From the NCBI RefSeq assembly GCF_023715685.1, contig NZ_JAMBOQ010000002.1, positions 620,001 through 684,000 on the forward strand: DNA of 64,000 nucleotides. Reading direction: 5' to 3'. Below, piece by piece: positions 43,482-52,836 of the stretch. The notes under the pieces are model-generated. The model did not search any database. It was not told where the DNA came from and worked only from the letters and a program-made list of their open reading frames with translations. The DNA is from Priestia aryabhattai. GTDB taxonomy: Bacteria > Bacillota > Bacilli > Bacillales > Bacillaceae_H. Both the position numbers and the translations under genes were made by a program. Numbering within the stretch: position 1 is the stretch's first letter; each line of letters starts with the position of its first letter.

Positions 43482-43697
43482 ATGGCTTTTTCGCTACTAG
43501 TTTTAGTCGCTATTTTAATGGTTAGTATTCCGCTGATGATCATTATCGTTAAAAACGTCTGGCACCAAAAGCTTCCTCGTAATTACTACACGCCGTTTGA
43601 TTATCTTGCTGCACAAACAGAAGAAGAATTTCATGAAGAACAAAATGAACGAGAAAAAGAAGAAAGAGAAGGAGATGTTATAAAAAGAAAGAGCTGA
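43482..43697 (+). CDS. Small membrane protein (DUF3951-like)
   Basis: A 71-residue protein with one N-terminal membrane helix (about residues 4-25) and an acidic/basic C-terminal helix (EEEFHEEQNEREKEEREG). The motif RNYYTPFDYLAAQTEEEFHE matches my memory of the DUF3951 family of small Bacillus proteins. TTAGGAGG precedes the ATG. Function unknown. Confidence 0.65.
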   Translation: MAFSLLVLVAILMVSIPLMIIIVKNVWHQKLPRNYYTPFDYLAAQTEEEFHEEQNEREKEEREGDVIKRKS

Positions 43698-43722
43698 AAG
43701 TCGTTTTTAGCTCTTTCTTTTT
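43682..43722. terminator. Bidirectional intrinsic terminator
   Basis: AAAAAGAAAGAGCT and AGCTCTTTCTTTTT form a perfect fourteen-pair stem between two convergent genes. Confidence 0.85.
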
Positions 43723-44465
43723 GCAGCCCACTTCTCCACAATTTCCGTAAATTCGTTTAGATGTTCTTCAAATATCCGTTTTCGATGTCCGTTTGCTCCG
43801 GACGGATGAGGAAAGCCAAATAAATAAGTATGCCGAGAAAGCGAAGGTTCACGTGAGAGTTTTCTTAGGACCTGTTCCACCGCTTTTCCTAGGGGAACAA
43901 TTAAGCACGGATTCTTTATTTCGTTCAATTCATGTAGAAACACTTCAAAGGCATAGTGAGAAAGAAGCGCTGAGCGTTCAATTGGCGGCTGATGGCCGGT
44001 ATAGTTTTTTCTTTTATAAAACACGGGATATTTTAATACGGACGTTGTATGCAGCAAATGTCGCTGTGAAGCAAATAACTCAGCGGCACTGTTAATTCCT
44101 GCAGCTTTTTGAATCCCGCATCGATCTAACATTGCTATTAAATTTGCTCTCATGGTTCCGCTAAAGCTAGCGGCTTTTTTTGTTTCATACAGCACTTCTT
44201 CAAGTGAATGATGATGAGACAGACTGGAAGTGCATTGTTTAAAAGCTGTTTTCATTTGAAACCAGCCGGGTGTGATGCCGGCAATGACGATATGAGCGTC
44301 TGGATTTATGTAGTCGTTATGAGGCGAGTAGTACATGCTTAGTTCATTTTCTTGCCGGATTAAAAAGTCCTTTTGCAACAGCTGTTCTTTAGTGAAATTT
44401 GTATGAGTATATAATTGTTGAATGGCAGGCAGACATTGTTGAAAATAGGAATGTTGGCTAATCAT
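43707..44465 (-). CDS. Uracil-DNA-glycosylase-fold protein of unclear role
   Basis: A 252-residue protein with UDG-superfamily signatures: HIVIAGITPGWFQMKTAF (motif A, about residues 58-75) and FGFPHPSGANGHRKRIFEEH (motif B with HPSGxNxHR, about 218-237). The first motif lacks the water-activating Asp or Asn of classic uracil-DNA glycosylases at the usual place (ITPG), so catalytic activity is uncertain. It is longer than typical family 4 enzymes and lacks their iron-sulfur cysteines. It could be a repair or a defence-associated nucleotide-binding protein. No partner genes suggest which. Confidence 0.6.
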   Translation of the reverse strand: MISQHSYFQQCLPAIQQLYTHTNFTKEQLLQKDFLIRQENELSMYYSPHNDYINPDAHIVIAGITPGWFQMKTAFKQCTSSLSHHHSLEEVLYETKKAASFSGTMRANLIAMLDRCGIQKAAGINSAAELFASQRHLLHTTSVLKYPVFYKRKNYTGHQPPIERSALLSHYAFEVFLHELNEIKNPCLIVPLGKAVEQVLRKLSREPSLSRHTYLFGFPHPSGANGHRKRIFEEHLNEFTEIVEKWAAKRKS

Positions 44466-45832
<1,367 letters not shown>

Positions 45833-46152
45833 CACGAAAGTTTAAAAAACGAGGCTTGAAAGGGGGTGGTAAAAAAGAAGAATTCATACATAAAGAGTGA
45901 TAAGGGGGAAGAAAAATAGAAAAAAACATAGAAAAAGCAGGTTAAAAAGCCCTGGAAACTACATACTTATTGGCAGATAAGTATGTAAATGAAAAAAACT
46001 TTTTCATCTCTAGGACTCTTTGAACCTTTGTAAAAGTATAGGACTAAATTATAAGTGACTTTATTTCTTTGTGCAATGAATTTGTCTACGGATAAAATAC
46101 TGAATATTCAGTTATTTGTAACTTGATAGAGTATAAGGAGGAAAGAAGATAA
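45833..46152. other. Intergenic region before the msmE-type gene, with an inverted repeat
   Basis: About 320 bases. TACATACTTA and TAAGTATGTA (45960-45987) are perfect inverted copies with an eight-base loop TTGGCAGA. Near the end TTGTCT, seventeen bases, TATTCA may be a second promoter for the transport genes. Confidence 0.55.
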
Positions 46153-47412
46153 ATGAAAAAGCTTACGTATCTTTTCGTTCTATTACTAGTCTTTTCTGTT
46201 GTGGCAGCGGGCTGCGGAAATAAAGAAGCGTCAACAGGCGGAAATGGGAAAACAACGTTAACGCTTTTTTCTACGATGAGTAATAAAGGTGAGAGAAAAG
46301 CGCTTCAAAACGCGATTGCAGAGTTTGAAAAGCAAAATCCAGATATTAAAATTGATGCGAATTTTCCCGGTAACGGCTATGAAGATATGCTTCGTGTGAA
46401 AATGGGCGCAAATGATATGCCAGATTTATTTGATACGCACGGGTGGTCTCAACTTCGCTACGGGGAGTACGTAGCGGATTTAAAAGATATGGACTGGGTT
46501 CAGCATTTAGATCCGGCGCTGAATCAAATTTTGAAAGATAAAAGCGGCAAAGTGTATGCGTATCCTTTAAATCAAGCGAAAGACGGAATCAGCTATAATG
46601 CAACGCTACTGGAAAAATACGGAATAAAACCTCCTAACACAATGGATGAGTTTATAACGGCGTTAGAAACAGTAAAAAAGAAAAGTAAAGGAGAAGTAGC
46701 GCCTCTATGGATTCCTGGAGGAGAAAACGGCAATATTGCTCAAGTTTTTGATCAGCTGGCTACACCTCAGCTTATTACAGCAAAAAATAATAACTACGCT
46801 AAGCAGTTGGAAAAAGGAACGTTTAATTGGTCAAACTACACGCCGCTAGCGGAAACGATGGCAGAAATGAAGAAAAAAGGGTTGCTGAATAAAGATGTAT
46901 TAACCGCAAAAGTATCTCAGGCAACGGAATTAATGGCTCAAAATAAAATTGCTTTTACATTTGTTGGAGGATCTCTTGGACCGGATGCAACAGAATTAAA
47001 TCCTGAAGTAAAAGTAGGAACGCTACCGGTGCCGGCTATTCATAAAGGTGGTACGCAAAGCTGGATTGGCGGAGAGCGCTTTACCCTTGCTGCGTGGAAA
47101 GATTCTAAGCACCTTAAAGAAGCGAAGAAATTTATTGAATTTGTGTCACAGCCGGAAGTTGCCAAAAAGATTGCAGAAGGAACGTCTTCAGCATCGGCTC
47201 TAACAAACAATAAAACACAAAACTACTACTCTGAATACTACGATAAGTATAACGATATTAAAGTAGAGCCATACTTCGATCGAAAGTATTTACCGAGCGG
47301 CATGTGGGCAGTGATGTCTTCTGCAGGTCAAGAATTGCTAGCTGGAAGTTTAACGCCAAAGCAATTATCAAAGGAAATGGAAAAAGAGTACAAGCGTCTG
47401 AGTAAACAATAA
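46153..47412 (+). CDS. msmE: Alpha-galactoside ABC transporter binding lipoprotein
   Basis: A 419-residue family 1 solute-binding protein. The lipobox is VAAGC (Cys21). Family features are TLTLFSTMSNKGERKALQNA near the mature start, FDTHGWSQLRYGEYVADLKD, and the RFTLAAWKDSKHLKEAKKFI region near residue 310. By synteny with the msm/mel operon it binds melibiose, raffinose or stachyose type sugars. AAGGAGGAAAG precedes the ATG. A hairpin with short T-run separates it from the permease genes. Confidence 0.88.
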   Translation: MKKLTYLFVLLLVFSVVAAGCGNKEASTGGNGKTTLTLFSTMSNKGERKALQNAIAEFEKQNPDIKIDANFPGNGYEDMLRVKMGANDMPDLFDTHGWSQLRYGEYVADLKDMDWVQHLDPALNQILKDKSGKVYAYPLNQAKDGISYNATLLEKYGIKPPNTMDEFITALETVKKKSKGEVAPLWIPGGENGNIAQVFDQLATPQLITAKNNNYAKQLEKGTFNWSNYTPLAETMAEMKKKGLLNKDVLTAKVSQATELMAQNKIAFTFVGGSLGPDATELNPEVKVGTLPVPAIHKGGTQSWIGGERFTLAAWKDSKHLKEAKKFIEFVSQPEVAKKIAEGTSSASALTNNKTQNYYSEYYDKYNDIKVEPYFDRKYLPSGMWAVMSSAGQELLAGSLTPKQLSKEMEKEYKRLSKQ

Positions 47413-47440
47413 AATAATGTGCAAAAGTTCCTTGTTCGCC

Positions 47441-47472
47441 AAGAAGCAGGGAGAGAGGCGTCTGCTTCTTTT
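47441..47472 (+). terminator. Partial terminator between binding protein and permease genes
   Basis: AAGAAGCAG and CTGCTTCTT form a nine-pair stem with a twelve-base loop, followed by TTC. It would reduce but not stop transcription into the permease genes. Confidence 0.6.
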
Positions 47473-47501
47473 CATCACAAGCTGAAATAGGAGTGAACAC
47501 G

Positions 47502-48434
47502 ATGAATGAATTAGTCAGGAAAGAGCGTTTTTCCGTAGTAAGAGATACGGAAAAACGAAAGAAAAAATTAAAAACAGAATCCTCTTTATGGTGGATGTAT
47601 CTTCCCGGCTTAGTAATTATCACCGTTTTTATTATCTATCCTTTTATTAACGGAATTAGACTTTCCTTTACTAATTGGAATGGTTTTTCACAAACATACG
47701 ATTGGGTTGGACTCCAGCAGTATAAACGTTTGCTTGCAGATCCAACGACTTGGCTTGTGATAAAAAATACGCTGCTCTACGGAATAGGCAGCACCATTTT
47801 TCAAAATATTATTGGCTTGTTATACGCTTTACTTCTCAATCAAAGCATTAAAATGAAGGCTTTAACGAGAACAATTGTCTACCTCCCGGTTATTATCAGC
47901 CCAATCATTATGGGGTATATCTGGTATTTCTTCTTTGCCTACCAAGGAGGCGCTTTGAATGATCTTCTTGTATTTTTAGGATTTGAGAAGATTAATGCTT
48001 TGGGAACTCCTGAGCTCAACTCTTGGATTATCGTGTTCGTCAATACGTATCAATTCGTTGGAATAGCAATGATTATTTATTTAGCAGGGCTGCAAAGTAT
48101 TTCAAAAGATTACTACGAGGCAGCACAGCTTGACGGAGCATCAGCTCTTCAGCAGTTTAAAAACATCACGCTTCCACTGCTTATGCCTTCTATTACAATT
48201 AACGTCGTTTTAAATATTATCGGAGGTTTAAAACTGTTTGACGTAATTGTTGCGCTGACAGGAGGAGGACCTGGAGATGCATCGCAGTCGATGTCTACTT
48301 TTATGTATGATTTATATTTTAGAAGACAAGACGCCGGCTATGCAGCAACTCAAGGTGTGTGCATGGCGCTTATTATCTTAGTAATTAGCTTATCAGCACT
48401 TATGTACTTTAAGCGAAAGGAGACAGAAGCGTGA
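47502..48434 (+). CDS. amyD: Alpha-galactoside ABC transporter permease 1
   Basis: A 310-residue permease with a charged cytoplasmic start and six membrane segments. EAA loop [20 protein letters not shown] (about residues 207-226) and the group signature [20 protein letters not shown] follow. The ATG at 47502 is seven bases after TAGGAGTG; a GTG nine bases earlier overlaps that site. It pairs with the next protein; the energising ATPase must be shared (MsmX type) because none is encoded here. Confidence 0.9.
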   Translation: MNELVRKERFSVVRDTEKRKKKLKTESSLWWMYLPGLVIITVFIIYPFINGIRLSFTNWNGFSQTYDWVGLQQYKRLLADPTTWLVIKNTLLYGIGSTIFQNIIGLLYALLLNQSIKMKALTRTIVYLPVIISPIIMGYIWYFFFAYQGGALNDLLVFLGFEKINALGTPELNSWIIVFVNTYQFVGIAMIIYLAGLQSISKDYYEAAQLDGASALQQFKNITLPLLMPSITINVVLNIIGGLKLFDVIVALTGGGPGDASQSMSTFMYDLYFRRQDAGYAATQGVCMALIILVISLSALMYFKRKETEA

Positions 48435-49264
48435 TGGACTATACAAATAAACGGAAAAAACGATTTTTTACCTTTCTAGCTCTTTGTATAACGCTCGTTC
48501 ATATTGTCCCTTTTTATATTCTAGTTACGACTTCTTTAAAGGCAACCGGGGATTTTAGTTCAAAATGGGTATTTCCAAAAAGCATACATCTTGAAAATTT
48601 CACAACGGCTTGGGAGCAAGCAAATTTAGGAAACTCTTTTATGAATACGTTTATCATTACATTCATTTCGGCGATTCTGCTTATTTTTTTAGGATCAATG
48701 GCTGCGTATCCTTTAGCGCGCCGGCAAACGAAATTAAATAAGTACGTCTATTTTATCTTTATTGCCGTGATGGTGATACCGCCTCTGACAGCGTTAGTTC
48801 CGCTGTACAAAATGGTGGTCAATATGGGAATGATGAATACGTACCAAATTGCTATTTTAAATAATGTTGCAGCATTTTTGCCGCTAACGATCTTTTTGTA
48901 TGCGGGCTTCATTCGCTCCACTATTTCTAAAGAGCTCGAGGAAGCAGCAAGAATTGATGGTGCCGGTACGTTAACGATTTTCTTTAAAATCGTATTTCCA
49001 CTGTTAAAGCCCGTCACTGCGTCCATTTTAATTATTGCCAGCGTCTATATTTGGAACGACTATCAGTTTGCAATTTTCTTCCTTCAAGATAAGGAAATGC
49101 ATACATTAACCGTTACATTAGCAAGCTTTTTTGCCGAAAATCAAAATAACCTTAGCCTAGTAGGAGCAGCTGCGATTATTGCGATGCTTCCAATGACTAT
49201 TTTATTTTTAGTGCTACAAAAATACTTTATTGCAGGGCTTTCATCAGGATCTGTGAAAGGATAA
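48434..49264 (+). CDS. amyC: Alpha-galactoside ABC transporter permease 2
   Basis: A 276-residue MalG-type permease with six membrane segments, EAA loop EEAARIDGAGTLTIFFKIVF and the C-terminus QKYFIAGLSSGSVKG. It starts within the stop codon of the previous gene (ATGA overlap), after GAAAGGAG; a GTG directly upstream is an alternative. Second half of the channel. Confidence 0.9.
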   Translation: MDYTNKRKKRFFTFLALCITLVHIVPFYILVTTSLKATGDFSSKWVFPKSIHLENFTTAWEQANLGNSFMNTFIITFISAILLIFLGSMAAYPLARRQTKLNKYVYFIFIAVMVIPPLTALVPLYKMVVNMGMMNTYQIAILNNVAAFLPLTIFLYAGFIRSTISKELEEAARIDGAGTLTIFFKIVFPLLKPVTASILIIASVYIWNDYQFAIFFLQDKEMHTLTVTLASFFAENQNNLSLVGAAAIIAMLPMTILFLVLQKYFIAGLSSGSVKG

Positions 49265-49284
49265 AACCAATACGAGGAAGGAAG

Positions 49285-50613
49285 ATGACGATGTCTAAAA
49301 TCACATTTATCGGAGCAGGAAGTACAGTTTTTGCAAAAAATATTTTAGGAGACTGCATGTTTGTACCTGCCTTAGCTGGCTTTGAATTTGCTCTTTACGA
49401 TATAGATGCTGAGCGTTTAAGAGATTCGGAAAATATGCTAAACAATTTAAAAGAAAACTATAAAGTGAATATTACGGTTAAAGCCTATTTAAACCGCAGA
49501 GAAGCCTTAACAGGAGCAAAGTATGTGATCAATGCGATTCAAGTAGGCGGATACAAACCAAGCACCGTCATTGATTTTGAAATTCCTAAAAAATACGGCT
49601 TGCGTCAGACGATTGGAGATACAGTAGGAATTGGAGGAATCTTCAGATCACTGCGCACGATTCCGGTGCTCTTTGATTTTGCAAGAGATATTGAAGAAGT
49701 ATGTCCAGATGCGCTGTTTTTAAATTACACCAATCCAATGGCAACCCTGACAGGTGCAATGTTGCGCTATACCAATGTAAAGACGGTAGGCCTTTGTCAC
49801 AGTGTTCAAGTATGTACAAAAGATTTATTTGATTCTCTTGGAATGGATCATGAAGGAATACAAGAGAAAATTGCAGGTATTAACCATATGGCATGGCTGC
49901 TGGAAGTAAAAAGAGATGGACAAGATTTATATCCAGAAATCAAGCGTCTAGCAAAAGAAAAGCAAAAGACAAAGCATCACGATATGGTGCGTTTTGAGCT
50001 AATGGATAAGTTCGGTTATTATATTACCGAATCGTCTGAGCATAACGCAGAGTATCATCCATACTTTATTAAACATAAATATCCAAATCTTGTTGATCAG
50101 TTTAACATCCCTCTTGATGAATATCCGCGCCGATGCGAAGAGCAAATTAGCAATTGGGAATCCATGAGAGAAGAAATGGTCAACAACAGTCAGTTAACTC
50201 ATACACGTTCACATGAGTACGGCTCTAGAATCATTGAAGCAATGGAGACAAACGTGCCGTTTAAATTTGCTGGTAACGTATTAAATATCGGAGGCTTAAT
50301 TAGTAACCTGCCGACAAAAGCGTGCGTAGAAGTTCCTTGTGTCGTAGACCGAAGCGGTATTATGCCGACTTATGTAGGAGACTTACCTGAGCAGCTTGCC
50401 GCGTTAAATCGTACGAATATTAATACTCAATTGCTAACAATTGAAGCAGCGGTCACTAGAAAAAGAGAGCATATCTACCAAGCAGCGATGCTAGATCCTC
50501 ATACAAATGCGGAATTATCCATGGATGACATCATTCGTATGTGCGATGATTTAATTGAAGCTCACGGTGAGTGGCTGCCTGATTTTACAGGGAAAGTAAA
50601 TCAATACGTGTAA
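49285..50613 (+). CDS. melA: Alpha-galactosidase, GH4 family
   Basis: A 442-residue cytoplasmic GH4 enzyme using NAD and Mn to hydrolyse melibiose-type alpha-galactosides. The NAD motif ITFIGAGSTVFAKNILGD is at residues 5-22; LNYTNPMATLTGAML, GLCHSVQ (metal-binding Cys, about 171) and AGINHMAWL (metal-binding His, about 201) are the GH4 catalytic features. It starts at ATG 49285 with GAGGAAGGAAG; a second ATG six bases later is possible. Last gene of the operon, terminator at 50615. Confidence 0.94.
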   Translation: MTMSKITFIGAGSTVFAKNILGDCMFVPALAGFEFALYDIDAERLRDSENMLNNLKENYKVNITVKAYLNRREALTGAKYVINAIQVGGYKPSTVIDFEIPKKYGLRQTIGDTVGIGGIFRSLRTIPVLFDFARDIEEVCPDALFLNYTNPMATLTGAMLRYTNVKTVGLCHSVQVCTKDLFDSLGMDHEGIQEKIAGINHMAWLLEVKRDGQDLYPEIKRLAKEKQKTKHHDMVRFELMDKFGYYITESSEHNAEYHPYFIKHKYPNLVDQFNIPLDEYPRRCEEQISNWESMREEMVNNSQLTHTRSHEYGSRIIEAMETNVPFKFAGNVLNIGGLISNLPTKACVEVPCVVDRSGIMPTYVGDLPEQLAALNRTNINTQLLTIEAAVTRKREHIYQAAMLDPHTNAELSMDDIIRMCDDLIEAHGEWLPDFTGKVNQYV

Positions 50614-50614
50614 C

Positions 50615-50651
50615 AAAAAAATCCTCGGCTATTATCAGCTGAGGGTTTTTT
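50615..50651 (+). terminator. Intrinsic terminator of the melA operon
   Basis: ATCCTCGGCT and AGCTGAGGGTTTTTT arms with an ATTATC loop. Confidence 0.82.
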
Positions 50652-50689
50652 GTGCTTAGAAAAAGAAGGGAATATCATCCAAATTGATA

Positions 50690-50718
50690 TTGACATTTAA
50701 AAATCTTCATCATACACT
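50690..50718 (+). promoter_or_regulatory. Sigma-A promoter of the ABC-F gene
   Basis: Perfect TTGACA (50690-50695), seventeen-base spacer, TACACT (50713-50718), about 270 bases before the ABC-F start codon. Confidence 0.75.
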
Positions 50719-50725
50719 GTAAGAA

Positions 50726-50985
50726 GCAAGTCATTTTATACTAAGAAAGGAAAGGTACCGTAGACAATGGATAAGTAATCCTATTTTTTTAGACATTCTT
50801 TTAAAACTTTATTTTAAATGAACATTTGTCTAGATAGGATTAGTCTGTACATTTTTAGGTGCCATTTCTATATGTCTTATATGAATTGATTTCTCCCTTT
50901 TTTTTACTCTATAAAAAGGGTGCATATTTGCGTATGCCTAATTATGACCTCTAATCCTCTCTAGAAATGCTAGGGAGGTTTTTTT
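50726..50985 (+). promoter_or_regulatory. Attenuator leader of the ABC-F gene
   Basis: A three-codon frame ATG-GAT-AAG-TAA (50766-50777) follows AAGAAAGGAAAGG. TAATCCTAT (50776-50784) and AGACA (50791-50795) can pair with ATAGGATTA (50834-50842) and TGTCT (50827-50831). The same 3' strand TCTAGATAGGATTA (50829-50842) can instead pair with TAATCCTCTCTAGA (50952-50965; 13 of 14 positions). The latter includes the 5' arm of a terminator, CCTCTCTAG/CTAGGGAGG (50956-50978), followed by seven Ts ending at the base before the ABC-F ATG. The ribosome binding site AGGGAGG is the 3' arm of that terminator. Stalling on the short frame would favour read-through. Confidence 0.85.
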
Positions 50986-52614
50986 ATGTTATTGCTAGAA
51001 GCTATAAATATTGAAAAAAGCTATGGAGACCGCCTGCTGTTTCAAGCAGAGAAGCTTCAAGTATATCGCGGAGAACGAATTGGAATTGTTGGGAAAAATG
51101 GAGAAGGCAAATCGACCTTGCTTCATATTTTAATGAAAAAAATGAGTCCGGATCAAGGCATTGTTCAAACGTATGGCCGTTCCGCACTGATTCCGCAGCT
51201 TGACGTTCAAACTCCAGGAGCTGTATCTCCTGAGATGAAAAGTCAGTGGAACGTGCCAAATGAAGCGGACTTTCTCAGCGGAGGAGAAGAAACAAGAAAG
51301 AAAATTGCTGCTGCTCTTTCATCCGGCGCAGAATTGCTTGCAGCGGATGAGCCGACGAGCCACTTAGATGTAAAAGGCGTAGAGAAATTTGAAGAAGAAA
51401 TGAAAGCTTTTACAGGCAGTTTGCTGCTGATTTCACATGATCGAGAATTGTTAAACCGCCTCTGTACGTCTATTTGGGAAGTAGAAGACGGCAAAATTCA
51501 CTGCTATGAAGGCAATTACCAAGAATATGTGACGCAAAAAAAACATGCAGTTGAAAGACAGCAGTTTGAGTATGAGCAGTATGTAAAAGAAAAGCAAAGG
51601 CTTGAACTGGCGTCTGAAGAAAAAAGTCAAAAATCAAAGTCTCTTAAAAAAGCGCCGAGCCGCATGGGGAACTCTGAAGCGAGACTTCATAAACGAGCGG
51701 TCGGAAAACAAAAAGCGAAGCTAGATAGAAGCGCAAAAGCGATTGAAACAAGAATTGAAAAGCTGGAGAAAAAAGAAAAGCCAAAAGAAATGGAAGAACT
51801 TCATTTTGACCTATCGCAGTTTCATCAAGTGCACAGCAAGCAAGTACTAAGCTTTGACAGAGTCTCGGCATCAGCTGGCGACCATACCTTGTTTCAAGGT
51901 CTAAAAGGCGGTGTGAAGCCAGGTGCGAAAGTAGCGATTGTCGGTCAAAACGGTGCCGGAAAATCTACGCTGCTGAATATGATTGAGAAGCAAGCAGAAG
52001 GCATCACGGTTGCGAAGCCTGTAAAACTTGGCTTTTTCCATCAGCGCCTTGAAAATCTAGATCCCGCTAAAAGCATTTTAGAAAACATCAAAGAACACAG
52101 TCCGTACACTGAGCAGTTTATTCGTACGGTACTATCACGTCTACTGTTCAAACGTGAAGACGTGTATAAAAAAGTAGAGATGCTAAGCGGAGGAGAACGA
52201 GTAAAAACGGCATTAGCAAAAGTCTTTTTAGGAAACTATAACGTTCTTCTTTTAGATGAACCGACCAACTATCTTGATCTTCATACAAAAGAAGCGCTGC
52301 AGGAAGTGTTAAAAGCTTATCCAGGGACGATTTTATTTGTGACTCATGACCGTTACTTTGTTAAAAAGCTTGCTACACATGTGATGACGTTAAAACAGTC
52401 CAAAGTGGAGCTAATGGCGATTGAAGATACGGGAAAAAGCAAAAAAGCGTCTCAGCAGCAAAATGAAGCCGAGAAACTTGCGCTTCAACTAGAATTAACA
52501 AAAGTTATTAGCCAGCTTTCTATCACGGCAGAAGGAAAAGAAAAGCAGCTGCTTGAAAAAAGATATGAAGAGCTGTTAGAAGATAGAAAACGATTAAATA
52601 GAAAGGAAGGATAA
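50986..52614 (+). CDS. ABC-F ribosomal protection ATPase (VmlR/Vga/Msr-like)
   Basis: A 542-residue soluble protein with two ABC domains and no membrane segment. First domain: Walker A GIVGKNGEGKSTLL (about residues 33-46), signature LSGGEE (about 95), Walker B AADEPTSHLD. A lysine-rich helical linker (about 190-275, the ribosome-probing arm) follows. Second domain: VGQNGAGKSTLL, LSGGERVKTALA, LLLDEPTNYLD. The compact first domain fits the antibiotic-resistance group (VmlR, Vga, Lsa, Msr), which removes lincosamides, streptogramins A, pleuromutilins or macrolides from the ribosome. The attenuator in front supports antibiotic induction. Which drugs are covered cannot be read from sequence. Confidence 0.9.
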   Translation: MLLLEAINIEKSYGDRLLFQAEKLQVYRGERIGIVGKNGEGKSTLLHILMKKMSPDQGIVQTYGRSALIPQLDVQTPGAVSPEMKSQWNVPNEADFLSGGEETRKKIAAALSSGAELLAADEPTSHLDVKGVEKFEEEMKAFTGSLLLISHDRELLNRLCTSIWEVEDGKIHCYEGNYQEYVTQKKHAVERQQFEYEQYVKEKQRLELASEEKSQKSKSLKKAPSRMGNSEARLHKRAVGKQKAKLDRSAKAIETRIEKLEKKEKPKEMEELHFDLSQFHQVHSKQVLSFDRVSASAGDHTLFQGLKGGVKPGAKVAIVGQNGAGKSTLLNMIEKQAEGITVAKPVKLGFFHQRLENLDPAKSILENIKEHSPYTEQFIRTVLSRLLFKREDVYKKVEMLSGGERVKTALAKVFLGNYNVLLLDEPTNYLDLHTKEALQEVLKAYPGTILFVTHDRYFVKKLATHVMTLKQSKVELMAIEDTGKSKKASQQQNEAEKLALQLELTKVISQLSITAEGKEKQLLEKRYEELLEDRKRLNRKEG

Positions 52615-52795
52615 TACCACATCGCCTAACAACGAATACAATGATGTTACTGAACATCAAAAGCGCTTTGAAGGGAAAATAACGGATATTAATGTAAAAG
52701 AAACACCAAAAAGAATGAAATGGATTGGCTACGGAATAATGGTTTTCCTTGTTATCCTCATTCTAACGATGATCATCGGCGTATTTATCAATTAA
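52598..52795 (+). pseudogene. Small single-helix membrane protein frame without a normal start codon
   Basis: The frame encodes ...TTSPNNEYNDVTEHQKRFEG, then KITDINVKETPKRMKWIGYG and one hydrophobic helix to the stop, about 60 residues in all. Between the upstream stop (52595) and the internal Met near residue 40 there is no ATG, GTG or TTG in frame, though AAGGAAGG (52603-52610) sits where a ribosome binding site would be expected, with ATAATACC after it. Either the start codon has mutated or a rare codon is used. The coding frame looks intact otherwise. Confidence 0.45.
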
Positions 52796-52836
52796 AATAA
52801 AAGACAGCCGCTTCAATGTTGAAGCGGCTGCTTTTT
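52796..52836. terminator. Bidirectional intrinsic terminator
   Basis: AGCCGCTTC and GAAGCGGCT stem with AATGTT loop, A-run and T-run flanks. Confidence 0.88.
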
